From an uncultured Eubacteriales bacterium (GTDB taxonomy: Bacteria; Bacillota; Clostridia; Oscillospirales; Oscillospiraceae): 38,323 bases of DNA. Below, piece by piece: positions 6,911-14,945 of the stretch. The stretch is from the NCBI GenBank assembly GCA_900549645.1, contig URPD01000011.1, positions 1 through 38,323 on the forward strand, written 5' to 3'. The translations under genes and the position numbers were made by a program. The notes under the pieces are model-generated. The model saw only the letters and a list, made by a program, of their open reading frames with translations. It did no database searches and was not told where the DNA came from. Position 1 is the stretch's first letter. Each line of letters begins with the position of its first letter.

Positions 6911-7411
6911 TCAGCTCTCAGCCTTGGCCTGAGCGATGCAGTTGATTATGTACGGCTCGACCTCTTTGACGTCCATGTCCAGCGCGACGGCAAGCTCTCC
7001 GTGCAGGATATCCTTCGCGCGCTTCATCGTCGCTTCCGCGCGGCTGCTCTTGGTCTTCTTGTCCGTCATGCGGCAGCGCAGTCCCTTCACGATGGACACC
7101 AGCGCTTCACAGCTGTGCAGCTTGAAGAGCTGCTTATAGAACGCATCGACATGGTTGAAGCGGGTATCATTGCAGATGGCAGGCTCTATGCCCGGAATAG
7201 CGGCGATGAGCGCCTCCGCCTCGTCGCGCGACATCACGGGGCGCATATATGCCCCGGAATCCACCGGCGCGAAATAGGTTCCGCTGCCGATAAACGGGCG
7301 AAGGTGATAATAAAGCTTGCTGCCTGCCGCGGCTCCGGCCAGCGGCGCGATACATTCAACCGTACAAACTCCGTTCTCTCCGTAAATTATTTTTTCTCCA
7401 ACCGAAAACAT
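6911..7411 (-). CDS. CarD-family transcription regulator
   Basis: A 166-residue protein starting with the CarD/CdnL/TRCF RNA-polymerase-interacting fold (MFSVGEKIIYGENGVCTVECI, residues 1-60), followed by an all-helical C-terminal part. Such proteins bind the RNA polymerase beta subunit and stabilise or destabilise promoter opening. The 'YYHLRPF' and 'PVDSGAYMRPVMSRDEAEALI' segments are typical of the small clostridial members. GGGAGA lies eight to nine bases before the ATG. A possible promoter is TTGGAA-18-TAATAT upstream. It is transcribed alone. Confidence 0.85.
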   Translation of the reverse strand: MFSVGEKIIYGENGVCTVECIAPLAGAAAGSKLYYHLRPFIGSGTYFAPVDSGAYMRPVMSRDEAEALIAAIPGIEPAICNDTRFNHVDAFYKQLFKLHSCEALVSIVKGLRCRMTDKKTKSSRAEATMKRAKDILHGELAVALDMDVKEVEPYIINCIAQAKAES

Positions 7412-7558
7412 CCAAACTATCTCCCATCTTATTACTCATATCTATATATTACAACATTCCGCGCAGAATTTCCAATAGAAAATTAAGAAAAATTAAAATT
7501 TTTCGGCCGCTTCTTAACGCACACTTTATGAGAATGTGCAGTGCCGCAAATTTGCGCA

Positions 7559-7587
7559 TTGAGTTCTTGCGGCGGCTTTGCTATAAT
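7559..7587 (+). promoter_or_regulatory. Promoter of the PF06541-hemZ-kinase operon
   Basis: TTGAGT, 17 bases, TATAAT with an upstream TGC (extended -10). It lies 43 bases before the ATG at 7630 and shows that the longer ORF starting at 7528 is not the gene start. Confidence 0.8.
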
Positions 7588-7629
7588 AAGCTAAAATCAT
7601 CCCGGATCTGCCGGGGAGGGAGAGAGAGT

Positions 7630-8559
7630 ATGAACTACACATGGTACGAAATGGGCTGGATAGTGCTTATTTATTCGTTTCTCGGCTGGTGCGCCGAGGT
7701 TGCGTTCGCCGCAGTGCGTCACGGGCGCTTCGTGAACCGTGGATTTCTGAACGGCCCCGTCTGCCCGATATACGGCTACGGTGTGCTGTGCGTACTGCTG
7801 ATCCTTGAGCCGGTGAAAAGCAATCTCGTGCTGCTGTTTTTCGGCAGTATGTTTTTCACCTCCGCGATCGAATTTCTGGTCGGCTTCATCATGGAGCAGC
7901 TTTTCCACGACAAATGGTGGGATTACAGCAACAACCCCTTCAACATCAAGGGCTACGTCTGCCTTGAGTTCTCGATAATCTGGGGCATCGCCTGCGTTCT
8001 GGTCGTGGACGTCATCCATCCGATGATATACGCGCTCATCAAAAAGCTTTCCACACCGGTCGGCATTTGGGTCATGGTCGCACTGCTCGCGCTGCTGGTA
8101 TTCGACGCGATACTCACGCTCGCTGAAATGCTCAAGCTCAACAAGCGCTTCAAGGCTATCACCGAGCTTGAGGGCGCGATCCACTCCGTCTCCGATGCGA
8201 TGGGTGAGAAGCTGATATACGAGCCGATGGAGCGCGGCAAGGAGCGCCGCGAAGCCTTCGACGAGAAGCACCCCGAATTCGCGGAGAAGAAGCGCGAGGC
8301 CGTCGAGGACGTCATCGCCAAGCGCAGCGAGATAAACGTGGCCGTGAAGGAACGCGAGGATGCGCGCCGCGAGGAACTGGCCGCGAAGAAGACCGAGCTG
8401 GAAGCAAAGCTCGACTCGCTCAAGAAGACGAACTTCATCCACGCGCGTATCGCGGCGGCGTACCCGCACCTGTCCGAGGGCGAGCACAACGGCGAGAACT
8501 TCCGCAAGCTGCGCGATTATATCGAGCAAAAGCGCGCTGAGAAAAAGGGCAAGAAATGA
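7630..8559 (+). CDS. PF06541-type membrane protein ('putative ABC transporter permease')
   Basis: A 309-residue protein with four to five N-terminal membrane helices (about 5-180) and a long charged, probably coiled-coil C-terminal tail (about 190-309). The segments SFLGWCAEV, RGFLNGPVCPIYGYG and ClEFSIIWG are typical of the family annotated as putative ABC-transporter type IV permease (PF06541). No ATPase partner is present, so the transport function is doubtful. GGAGGGAGAGAGAGT precedes the ATG at 7630. The stop codon overlaps the start of hemZ (ATGA), so the two are translated together. The job of the pair is unknown. Confidence 0.82.
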   Translation: MNYTWYEMGWIVLIYSFLGWCAEVAFAAVRHGRFVNRGFLNGPVCPIYGYGVLCVLLILEPVKSNLVLLFFGSMFFTSAIEFLVGFIMEQLFHDKWWDYSNNPFNIKGYVCLEFSIIWGIACVLVVDVIHPMIYALIKKLSTPVGIWVMVALLALLVFDAILTLAEMLKLNKRFKAITELEGAIHSVSDAMGEKLIYEPMERGKERREAFDEKHPEFAEKKREAVEDVIAKRSEINVAVKEREDARREELAAKKTELEAKLDSLKKTNFIHARIAAAYPHLSEGEHNGENFRKLRDYIEQKRAEKKGKK

Positions 8560-10034
8560 GATTATATTTTACCGGTCACAACTATAAATACGCGGCCGAG
8601 CAGATGCTGCTGACGCTCTTTCCGGAGCAGCGGCCGGAATATCCGGAGGGTAAGCCCGACAGCGACCGGATCGAGCTGAAGCTCAGCCACGGAGATAAAT
8701 TCACTACCGCGAGCTGCCGCATGGTGCTCGGCGGCAAGGTCTATCACGGCCGCGCCGCGGTGCGCCGCGAGCTGCTCACGAGCGAGCTATTGACCGATCG
8801 CTACTGCCAGCGGCTCATCAAAAACGCGATGTACCGCGCCGCGCTCGCTTCCGGCGTACACCGTCCGGCATGGGGCGCGCTGACCGGCGTGAGGCCGGGG
8901 AAGATATTCTGTTCCCTGCTCGTCGCCGGGCTGAGCGAGGACGAGGCGACGCGCCGCTTCATCGAGGAATACGACGTTACGCCCAAGCGCGCGGCGCTCT
9001 GCCGCGACACGAGCCGCGAGACGGTGAAGGCGGTGTCGGAGTTGGGCGAAAAGGACGTCTGTCTTTACGTCGGCATCCCCTTCTGCCCGACGCGCTGTGC
9101 ATATTGCAGCTTCGTCAGTCAGTCGGTCGAGAAGAGCATGAAGCTCATCCCGCCGTTCATGGACGCGCTCATAAAAGAAGTCTCCGCGGTCGGCGCGGAG
9201 CTGCGCGCGCTGGGGCTTCGAGTTGTGTCAATTTACATGGGCGGGGGCACGCCCACCACGCTGAACGCCGCACAGCTCGACAGGCTGTGCACCGCGCTGG
9301 AGCATGAATTTGACCTTAGTGCGCTACGGGAATACACCGTTGAGGCCGGACGCCCAGACACGATAACCGAGGATAAGCTGCACGTCCTGCGCGCCCACGG
9401 CGTCGACCGCGTCAGTGTCAACCCGCAGACGATGTCCGACTCCGTGCTGGAGACGATAGGACGGCGGCACAGCTCCGCCGACATCGTCGATGCGCTCGAA
9501 AAGGTACGCGCCGCCGGCGGTTTTGCGGTGAACATGGATCTCATTGCGGGGCTTCCGTCGGACAGCGCGGACGGCTTCCGCGAGACGCTGGATAAAGTTC
9601 TCGCGCTCGCGCCGGAGAATATCACGGTGCACACGCTGTCGCTGAAAAAAGGCTCACGCATCACGCTGGAGGGTTCGCCGCTGCCGTCCCCGGCCGAGGT
9701 GTCGGAAATGCTCGACCTCGCGTACGACCGGCTGACCGCGCAGGGCTACGCGCCCTACTATCTGTACCGGCAGAAGTTCATGTCCGGCGGCTTTGAAAAC
9801 GTCGGCTGGGCAAAGCCGGGCTACGTGAACCTCTACAACATCTGCATCATGGAGGAGCTGTGCAGCATCATCGCAATGGGCGGAGGCGGCTCGACGAAGC
9901 TTTTCCGCCATGGCGACGGGCGGAACATCCGGCTCATGGCGCCGAAATATCCGCTGGAATATATCGAGAGCATAGAGAAAACCTGCGCCGACAAGGCGAA
10001 GATATCTGAGTTTTATAAAGATTGTGAGGAATAA
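8556..10034 (+). CDS. hemZ: Coproporphyrinogen dehydrogenase-like radical SAM enzyme HemZ
   Basis: A 492-residue radical SAM protein of the HemN/HemZ group. Residues 1-160 are the HemZ-specific N-terminal part; the [4Fe-4S] motif CPTRCAYC (Cys177, Cys181, Cys184) follows YVGIPF, and MGGGTPTTL is the SAM-binding glycine motif. The C-terminal part includes YYLYRQKFMSGGFENVGW, typical of HemZ in Bacillus and clostridia. The family is annotated as oxygen-independent coproporphyrinogen III oxidase, but many members probably act in other heme- or tetrapyrrole-related reactions. No other heme genes are in the window. It overlaps the upstream gene by four bases and is two bases from the kinase. Confidence 0.9.
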   Translation: MRLYFTGHNYKYAAEQMLLTLFPEQRPEYPEGKPDSDRIELKLSHGDKFTTASCRMVLGGKVYHGRAAVRRELLTSELLTDRYCQRLIKNAMYRAALASGVHRPAWGALTGVRPGKIFCSLLVAGLSEDEATRRFIEEYDVTPKRAALCRDTSRETVKAVSELGEKDVCLYVGIPFCPTRCAYCSFVSQSVEKSMKLIPPFMDALIKEVSAVGAELRALGLRVVSIYMGGGTPTTLNAAQLDRLCTALEHEFDLSALREYTVEAGRPDTITEDKLHVLRAHGVDRVSVNPQTMSDSVLETIGRRHSSADIVDALEKVRAAGGFAVNMDLIAGLPSDSADGFRETLDKVLALAPENITVHTLSLKKGSRITLEGSPLPSPAEVSEMLDLAYDRLTAQGYAPYYLYRQKFMSGGFENVGWAKPGYVNLYNICIMEELCSIIAMGGGGSTKLFRHGDGRNIRLMAPKYPLEYIESIEKTCADKAKISEFYKDCEE

Positions 10035-10036
10035 AC

Positions 10037-10972
10037 ATGGCATATAAGCTTGAAGAGATCAATTTCAAGACCGTGGCCGACCCGAAGGGCTTCGTCGAAG
10101 AGGGCGACGCGGCGTATCAGGCGCGCGTTTCCAAGGCGGCACAGCTGATCGCGGAGAACCGCAAGAACAGCCCCATCGTCCTGCTGTCCGGCCCGTCCGG
10201 CTCCGGCAAGACCACCACCTCGATGAAGCTGGCCGACGAGCTGGAACGCATCGGCATCAAGACTCACTATGTCGGTATGGACGACTATTTCAAGACCATC
10301 GACCCCGCCACCGTGCCGCGCACCCCTGAGGGCGAGATGGATCTGGAGTCGCCGCGCTGCATGGACATGGAGCTTCTGAACAAGCACTTCACCATGCTCT
10401 CCAATGGCGAGCGCATCTTCGTGCCGAAGTACGAGTTCTCGCGCAAGATGCGCGTCCAGTCGCCGTCGAAGTCCATCAAGCTCGGCAAGGACGAGATCGT
10501 CATCTTTGAGGGCATCCACGCGCTCAATAATATGATAACCGACGTGCACCCTGAGGCGTTCAAGCTCTATATCTCCGCGCGCAGTGACGTGGAGTTCGGC
10601 GGCAAGATCGTGTTCAAGCGCACATGGTTCCGTCTCGTGCGGCGCACGGTGCGCGATTATAACTTCCGCGGCTCCGACCCGGCGGAGACGATGAGCATGT
10701 GGGCAAACGTCCGCCGCGGCGAGAAGAACAACATCTCCCCGTTCAAGGACAAGGCCAACTTCCAGTTTGACACCTCCCTGCCCTACGAGCTGGCGGTGTT
10801 CAACCGCACGGCGACCGAGCTGTTCCGCTCCGTCCCTGAGGGGATTGAGCGCTTTGACGAACTGCGGCAGGTTCTGCCCGCGCTCCAGCTCTTCGGCGAT
10901 ATCGACGAGAAGTACGTCGCCAAAGAGTCGCTGATCCGCGAGTTCATCGGCGGCGGGATATACGAATATTGA
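10037..10972 (+). CDS. Uridine kinase/phosphoribulokinase-like P-loop kinase
   Basis: A 311-residue P-loop kinase. Walker A is GPSGSGKTT near residues 52-60. A Walker-B-like VIFEGIHALNN and the YVGMDDYFK acceptor-site segment match the uridine kinase/phosphoribulokinase family. It corresponds to the C-terminal kinase half of the larger clostridial nucleoside kinases (about 550 residues with an N-terminal TGS-like region), which is missing here apart from about 45 residues. The probable reaction is ATP-dependent phosphorylation of a nucleoside. It is the last gene of the operon, two bases after hemZ. Confidence 0.85.
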   Translation: MAYKLEEINFKTVADPKGFVEEGDAAYQARVSKAAQLIAENRKNSPIVLLSGPSGSGKTTTSMKLADELERIGIKTHYVGMDDYFKTIDPATVPRTPEGEMDLESPRCMDMELLNKHFTMLSNGERIFVPKYEFSRKMRVQSPSKSIKLGKDEIVIFEGIHALNNMITDVHPEAFKLYISARSDVEFGGKIVFKRTWFRLVRRTVRDYNFRGSDPAETMSMWANVRRGEKNNISPFKDKANFQFDTSLPYELAVFNRTATELFRSVPEGIERFDELRQVLPALQLFGDIDEKYVAKESLIREFIGGGIYEY

Positions 10973-11028
10973 CAATGTAGAATTACAAGCCCTGTCTTTG
11001 TGCATATCTCCATACGCAAAAACAGGAC

Positions 11029-11058
11029 TTGACATTATACGGCATTTTATGCTATTTC
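11029..11058 (+). promoter_or_regulatory. Candidate toxin mRNA promoter
   Basis: TTGACA (11029-11034), 18 bases, TGC-TATTTC (extended -10, 11050-11058). The start would fall near 11065, just before the CAAAGGGCGA repeat. Confidence 0.6.
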
Positions 11059-11067
11059 CGCATTAAG

Positions 11068-11088
11068 CAAAGGGCGAGGCGGTCAGCT
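11068..11088 (+). repeat. Left inverted repeat of the toxin-antitoxin module
   Basis: CAAAGGGCGA (11068-11077) and GTCAGCT (11082-11088) are the reverse complements of TCGCCCTTTG (11245-11254) and AGCTGAC (11227-11233). In the toxin transcript these would pair the 5' end with the 3' end. Confidence 0.75.
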
Positions 11089-11113
11089 ACACCACCCGAA
11101 AGGGGGTGAGCAA

Positions 11114-11197
11114 ATGCCGATTATCATTACTCTACATATCTTCGGATACACCGTAACAGTAAGGATAAAAAAGCAGAACCGCCACTCCGGCAAGTGA
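11114..11197 (+). CDS. Candidate type I toxin peptide, 27 residues
   Basis: A short ORF encoding a peptide that starts MPIIITLHIFGYTVTV and ends in a basic tail (RIKKQNRHSGK). A beta-branched hydrophobic half followed by a positive tail suits a membrane-acting toxin, although the hydrophobic stretch is short. A strong ribosome site GGGGGTG (11102-11108) precedes the ATG but is buried in a GAAA-tetraloop hairpin (CACCACCC, 11090-11097). An antisense transcript ends inside its 3' part, and long-range repeats flank it. Buried ribosome site, convergent antisense RNA and 5'-3' pairing are the usual marks of type I toxin genes. I do not recognise a named family. Toxicity is inferred. Confidence 0.65.
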   Translation: MPIIITLHIFGYTVTVRIKKQNRHSGK

Positions 11198-11256
11198 CGG
11201 TTCTAAAAAAATGAACTTAACTTAAGAGCTGACGTAAAACGTCATCGCCCTTTGTG
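11166..11256 (-). ncRNA. Candidate antisense RNA antitoxin
   Basis: The minus strand has an extended -10 TGCTATAAT (11270-11262), then about 50 bases, then a 12-position hairpin with one mismatch (11204-11175) followed by GCTTTTTT (11174-11167). This predicts an RNA of about 90 bases that is fully complementary to the 3' end of the toxin ORF and its downstream region. Its 5' end carries the same CAAAGGGCGA and GTCAGCT words as the 5' end of the toxin mRNA, so it could compete for the same pairing. Exact ends are estimates. Confidence 0.65.
11227..11254 (+). repeat. Right inverted repeat of the toxin-antitoxin module
   Basis: Reverse complement of the repeat at 11068-11088, interrupted by a small GACGT/ACGTC hairpin at 11231-11243. 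On the minus strand it is the 5' end of the antisense RNA. Confidence 0.75.
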
Positions 11257-11261
11257 GTTAT

Positions 11262-11270
11262 ATTATAGCA
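11262..11270 (-). promoter_or_regulatory. Antisense RNA promoter, extended -10
   Basis: TGCTATAAT on the minus strand, a perfect extended -10. The upstream region shows no clear -35 box. Confidence 0.65.
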
Positions 11271-11382
11271 CCGCATATGGCGCGGAGTCAATAGGGAAAA
11301 CCATCAGCGAGGCCAAGAATGGACGAACTGTACTGAATTACATGAAAACAGTCAAGTAAGGCGACAGCGCCTTAGGTGTGAT

Positions 11383-11895
11383 ATGATGAGGTATATGCAC
11401 GGGGATGACAGTAAAGCCTCCCTCGTATCTGTCCGCGCAAGACTTGCATACTGCATCGCGGCGCTTTTGTTTATCGGTTGCATGATATATTTGAACTATA
11501 AGGTCATCCACACCGAAGGATTCAGCCTGCCGCTCCTACGCTGTACGCTTGTTCTGATATGCATCTCAAGTATATGCATTCTGCGAACGCTGTGGATGAA
11601 CTGGAAATATTCCGTTCATGCCGAAGGAATAACTATAAAAACATGCCTGACCTGCCGTTCCATTGCTTGGGACTCAATATGCAGTGGCCGCCGCACCCCG
11701 CTTTTGACCGGCAAACATGTTTCAAAAGACTACATTCTTATTTTTCTCTCCGAAAAACCGCCTACAACATTCTACGACCTTCCGGACTTTGAGCATTGTT
11801 GGCTGAACAGTGACCGGATCATCCCTATCAGTTACACGAGTGAGCGGATTCAGGAGCTGCAAAAGTTTTGCCCAGAAAAGTTCAGTATGAACTAG
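11383..11895 (+). CDS. Hypothetical membrane protein
   Basis: A 170-residue protein not recognised as a named family. Two hydrophobic helices (about 20-42 and 50-70) are followed by a soluble C-terminal domain with segments such as YSVHAEGITIKTCLTCRSIAWDSI that resemble the small bacterial PH-like domains. The ribosome site is weak (TTAGGTG). Base composition is clearly AT-richer than the flanking operons and codon choice is mixed, so the gene is probably acquired. It follows the toxin-antitoxin candidate and precedes another small membrane protein. Confidence 0.6.
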   Translation: MMRYMHGDDSKASLVSVRARLAYCIAALLFIGCMIYLNYKVIHTEGFSLPLLRCTLVLICISSICILRTLWMNWKYSVHAEGITIKTCLTCRSIAWDSICSGRRTPLLTGKHVSKDYILIFLSEKPPTTFYDLPDFEHCWLNSDRIIPISYTSERIQELQKFCPEKFSMN

Positions 11896-12018
11896 GGAGT
11901 TATCTCTGCGGAACATGCTATGGAACCGTATGGTACGCCGAACATTCAAAAATAATCTTGTCGTTCACACTGGATGACAGATAGTGCCGGCCAAATCTCA
12001 CGAATGAGGTAATTCGCA

Positions 12019-12285
12019 ATGCTGTTATCACTGGCTTCGACTATAATCACCGTCGTTCAGGCCGTCTATATAATACAGCTATGCAAGAATCTAAAGACGG
12101 TCAAGCCTGAACAGGGCAAAAAGGTTCTGCTGAAAATAGCCATTCTGGAAGCAGTCAGAATAATTCTGGCAATAATCGCATACAACTTGAATCTGCAAGT
12201 ACATATGCTTCGCACGATGTTCCCTGTGCTCATCTTCGTAATAGCAATGTATATGAAATTTGCACGGGATGCCAAAGGCAGCTGA
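12019..12285 (+). CDS. Small hypothetical membrane protein
   Basis: An 88-residue protein with two or three hydrophobic helices (about 3-22, 38-57 and 64-80) and short basic loops. GAGGT lies about nine bases before the ATG. It ends just before a strong terminator. No family is recognised. Composition is AT-rich like the previous gene, consistent with a shared acquired island. Confidence 0.55.
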   Translation: MLLSLASTIITVVQAVYIIQLCKNLKTVKPEQGKKVLLKIAILEAVRIILAIIAYNLNLQVHMLRTMFPVLIFVIAMYMKFARDAKGS

Positions 12286-12301
12286 GCCGCAGAGCTTCAA
12301 C

Positions 12302-12341
12302 AAACCCGCCCCCGTCCATGATCGTGGACGGGGGCGGGTTT
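12302..12341. terminator. Strong bidirectional terminator
   Basis: A 16-bp GC-rich stem (12302-12317 with 12326-12341) lies between convergent genes, with AAA before and TTT after it. It can serve the small membrane gene and the PepSY-like gene on the other strand. Confidence 0.85.
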
Positions 12342-12354
12342 ATTATCTCGCATT

Positions 12355-12636
12355 TTACGCGATGAAGTTCAGCGAACCGTACAGGAACTCAAACTTCGTG
12401 TCGTACTGCTCCGTCGGGTTCAACAGCATCGGCTCGGAGCTGAGGCCGACGACCTCGCCGGTTTCGGTGTCAACATAGCAGTCGTAGCGCATCCAAGTCG
12501 TGTAAACGACCATCTCGTAGAGCGAGTCCTCAAGCTTGACATCGTAGAACTCGACGTCGTCGGAATTCAGGTGCAGCTCGTTGAGAACGGCCTTGAGAGC
12601 CTCGGCAGCGTTGATGATTATATTGTTATTTTTCAT
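12355..12636 (-). CDS. Small PepSY-like protein next to a two-component system
   Basis: A 93-residue soluble protein without signal peptide. The end part ...DCYVDTETGEVVGLSSEP has the 'Y.vD..TGEV' pattern of PepSY-type domains. GAAAGGATG precedes the ATG. Its promoter carries the same two-half-site box as two other genes near the two-component system (12722-12705). It lies downstream of the histidine kinase gene on the same strand but with its own promoter. A role as a feedback or accessory protein of that system is inferred. Confidence 0.7.
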   Translation of the reverse strand: MKNNNIIINAAEALKAVLNELHLNSDDVEFYDVKLEDSLYEMVVYTTWMRYDCYVDTETGEVVGLSSEPMLLNPTEQYDTKFEFLYGSLNFIA

Positions 12637-12689
12637 TTATCGTCATCCTTTCTTAAAAACGGATTTGTTTTCCTTGACCTTACGAGTAT

Positions 12690-12722
12690 AGGATACGGCA
12701 TAATTTTAAGAAAAAAATTAGA
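12690..12722 (-). promoter_or_regulatory. Response-regulator-type box plus -10, PepSY-like gene
   Basis: TCTAATT-TTTT-TCTTAAA (12722-12705) followed ten bases after CTTAA by TATCCT (12695-12690). Two heptamers with an 11-base period and a missing -35 box fit activation by an OmpR/PhoB-type regulator. Confidence 0.6.
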
Positions 12723-12778
12723 TAAATTTGAAGAATTATTAAACGAAATTGTGAAAAATTGCGCAGATTCGCAACTTT

Positions 12779-14107
12779 TTATATCGTTACGGAAAATGTG
12801 CTGCCCTTGCCCGGCGTACTGTCGAGCGCGACGGAGCCGCCGTGGAACTGCACGATTTCCTTGACCATCGCAAGTCCAAGGCCGCAGCCGCCGTCCTCCC
12901 CGTGCGACGGGTCAGCCTGCCAGAAGCGCTGCCAGACCTTGTCCTGATACTCCGGCGCGATGCCGGGGCCGTCGTCGGAGACGCTGAGCACGGCTTTTCC
13001 GCTGTCATCCGTATGCAGCGAGACGCGGATATGCGCGTTGCTGCCGCCGTACTTGTAGGCGTTTTGCAGGAGGTTGACTATCACGCGCGACATAAGCCCC
13101 GCGTTGAAGCTCGCCTCGATTCCGGGCTGGATGTCCGTGGTCAGTTCCGCATTGGAGCCCGGCGGCGGGGGGCACTCTTCACAGCAGGAGCCGACGAACT
13201 CGCTCAGATCCAGCCGCTTCATCGGGTATTTATCGGTGCCGTGCTGCATACGGGTCAGGCCGAGCAGCTCCTGCACGAGCTGCGACATGTGGCAGCCCTG
13301 CTCTTCAATTACATTCAGCGATTCTAGGAAGTCATCCCGCGTGCGCGCCTTGCGCTTCGCACGGTCGCACTCGGCGAGGATGACGGTTATCGGGGTGCGC
13401 AATTCGTGCGAAGCGTCCGAGGTGAACTGTCGCTCGGCGTCGAACGACGCTTCGAGCCGCCCGAACATGCGGTCGAACGCCGCGCCGAGCCGCCGCATCT
13501 CGCTCGGCCCGCGCGTTATGTTCAGCCGCGCGCTCAGATCCTCACCGGCGGATATGCTGTCCGCGGCGGTGAGTATCTTTTCCATCGGGCGGAACGCCGA
13601 CCACGCAATGAGCCAGCCGCCGCCGATGGTGACGACCAGCAGGATGGGCAGCAGCGTCGCGGTGAGGATTATGATGGTATGCATCAGGCCGGAGCGATCC
13701 TCGGCGGAGATAATCCCGCGCACCCACAGCCCCGTGACGTCCATGTCCACATAGCTGTCATAGATATAGTAGCTCTCGCCGTCGATATCCGCCGTGTTTA
13801 TCACGTTCGGGTCGAGCGGCGTGTTCTCGTCGAAGCTCTCCGGCTTCGCGCCGCGGATGAACTCGCCGTCCGTGTTGTAGAACATACAGTACACGCCGCG
13901 GCTGTACATCGACAGATCGTCCCACTCGAACTTGCCGCGGTCGAATTCGACATCGTCAACGTTCTTCTGCACGACCTTCACCAGCCGCCCCGCGGGGTCG
14001 TCCGTGATGGCGTTGTGGTTCACGACCAGCACGAACACCAGAGTCAGCGCCGCCAGCAGGAGCATCATCAGCGTTATCCACGCCGTAATTCTCAGTTTCG
14101 CAGACAT
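12779..14107 (-). CDS. Sensor histidine kinase
   Basis: A 442-residue membrane kinase. Helix 1 covers about residues 8-30, an outside sensor region 31-140 and helix 2 about 143-169; HAMP follows at about 170-220. The phospho-acceptor is His234 in SDASHELRTPI. The ATPase domain has the N box NLLQNAYKYG (345-354), SDDGPGIAP and GCGLGLAM. The sensor region has no recognised domain; the family resembles CssS/ArlS-like kinases. It starts three bases after the response regulator stop, so the two are co-transcribed. The signal is unknown. Confidence 0.92.
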   Translation of the reverse strand: MSAKLRITAWITLMMLLLAALTLVFVLVVNHNAITDDPAGRLVKVVQKNVDDVEFDRGKFEWDDLSMYSRGVYCMFYNTDGEFIRGAKPESFDENTPLDPNVINTADIDGESYYIYDSYVDMDVTGLWVRGIISAEDRSGLMHTIIILTATLLPILLVVTIGGGWLIAWSAFRPMEKILTAADSISAGEDLSARLNITRGPSEMRRLGAAFDRMFGRLEASFDAERQFTSDASHELRTPITVILAECDRAKRKARTRDDFLESLNVIEEQGCHMSQLVQELLGLTRMQHGTDKYPMKRLDLSEFVGSCCEECPPPPGSNAELTTDIQPGIEASFNAGLMSRVIVNLLQNAYKYGGSNAHIRVSLHTDDSGKAVLSVSDDGPGIAPEYQDKVWQRFWQADPSHGEDGGCGLGLAMVKEIVQFHGGSVALDSTPGKGSTFSVTI

Positions 14108-14110
14108 TCC

Positions 14111-14782
14111 TCAGTCCTCCCGCAGTACCCAGCCGCTGCCCCACACGGTGCGGATGAGCTTTTTGTCAAAGCCGGTGTCCATCTTCTTGCGCAGGTAGCC
14201 GACGTATACGTCCACGACGTTCGAGCCACCCTCGTAGTCGAAGTTCCAGAGGTTGTTTTCGATCATCTCGCGCGTGAGGACGATGCCCTTGTTGCGCAGC
14301 ATGTATTCCAGCAGCGCGAACTCGCGCGAGGTAAGCTCGATGTTCTTCCCCGCGCGCGTCACCGTCTTGGCCGAGACATCGACGGTAAGGTCGGCGGCGG
14401 TGAAAATATTGGAGCGGTTGCCGGTGTATTTGCGGCTGATCGCGCGCACGACGGCCAGCAGCTCCGGGAAGTTGAAGGGCTTCACAAGGTAGTAGTCGCC
14501 GCCGCTCTCCAGCCCCTCCACGCGGTCGGCAATGCTGTCGCGCGCGGTGAGAAACAGCACCGGCGCGCCGTTGCCCTCGCGGCGCATCTGCCGCACGGCA
14601 TCAAGCCCGCTCATGCGGGGCATCATTATGTCCATTATCATCACGTCGTATTCGGCGGAGCGGGCGTGTTCCAGCGCCTGCATTCCGTCGAAGCACGCGT
14701 CCACGCTGTACCCCTCGTCCTCCAGCGCCTCGCATATGATCTTGTTAAGACGCTTTTCGTCCTCCGCAACAAGTACCCTCAT
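14111..14782 (-). CDS. OmpR-family response regulator
   Basis: A 223-residue regulator. The receiver domain (1-115) has the acidic pair at 7-8, phospho-acceptor Asp51 (MIMDIMMP), Thr79 and Lys101. The C-terminal winged helix (about 125-223) includes ELTSREFALLEYMLRNKG and VDVYVGYLRKKMD, typical of OmpR/PhoB. I chose the ATG at 14782 because GGAGGAAAAT precedes it and it begins the receiver domain exactly. Its upstream region is shared with the divergent PepSY-like gene and contains the TTTAATT-ATTT-TCTTAAA box, so self-regulation is possible. Confidence 0.93.
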   Translation of the reverse strand: MRVLVAEDEKRLNKIICEALEDEGYSVDACFDGMQALEHARSAEYDVMIMDIMMPRMSGLDAVRQMRREGNGAPVLFLTARDSIADRVEGLESGGDYYLVKPFNFPELLAVVRAISRKYTGNRSNIFTAADLTVDVSAKTVTRAGKNIELTSREFALLEYMLRNKGIVLTREMIENNLWNFDYEGGSNVVDVYVGYLRKKMDTGFDKKLIRTVWGSGWVLRED

Positions 14783-14854
14783 ATTTTCCTCCGTTCCGCC
14801 GCGCGGCAGCGTTCCATTATGTAATGTATTCTGACAGAAAAAATTTTGAAAAGT

Positions 14855-14887
14855 TTTAATTATTTTCTTAAAATATTTTACTATACT
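14855..14887 (+). promoter_or_regulatory. Response-regulator-type box plus -10, divergent PepSY gene
   Basis: TTTAATT-ATTT-TCTTAAA (14855-14872), then TATACT (14882-14887) ten bases after CTTAA. The same layout is present at 12690-12722 and 18147-18179. Confidence 0.65.
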
Positions 14888-14945
14888 CAGACCGTAAAGT
14901 GAAGCAGAAAATATCGCTATCATAACCGGTCATGGAGGAATCAGC

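Noticed and set aside
7528..7629. N-terminal extension of the PF06541-type protein
   Set aside because: It includes the promoter -35 and -10 boxes, and a good ribosome site precedes the later ATG.
11252..11359. Open frame ending ...ISEAKNGRTVLNYMKTVK before a TAA
   Set aside because: It looks protein-like and could be the tail of a lost gene, but it has no start codon with a ribosome site, overlaps the antisense RNA promoter and matches no family I know.
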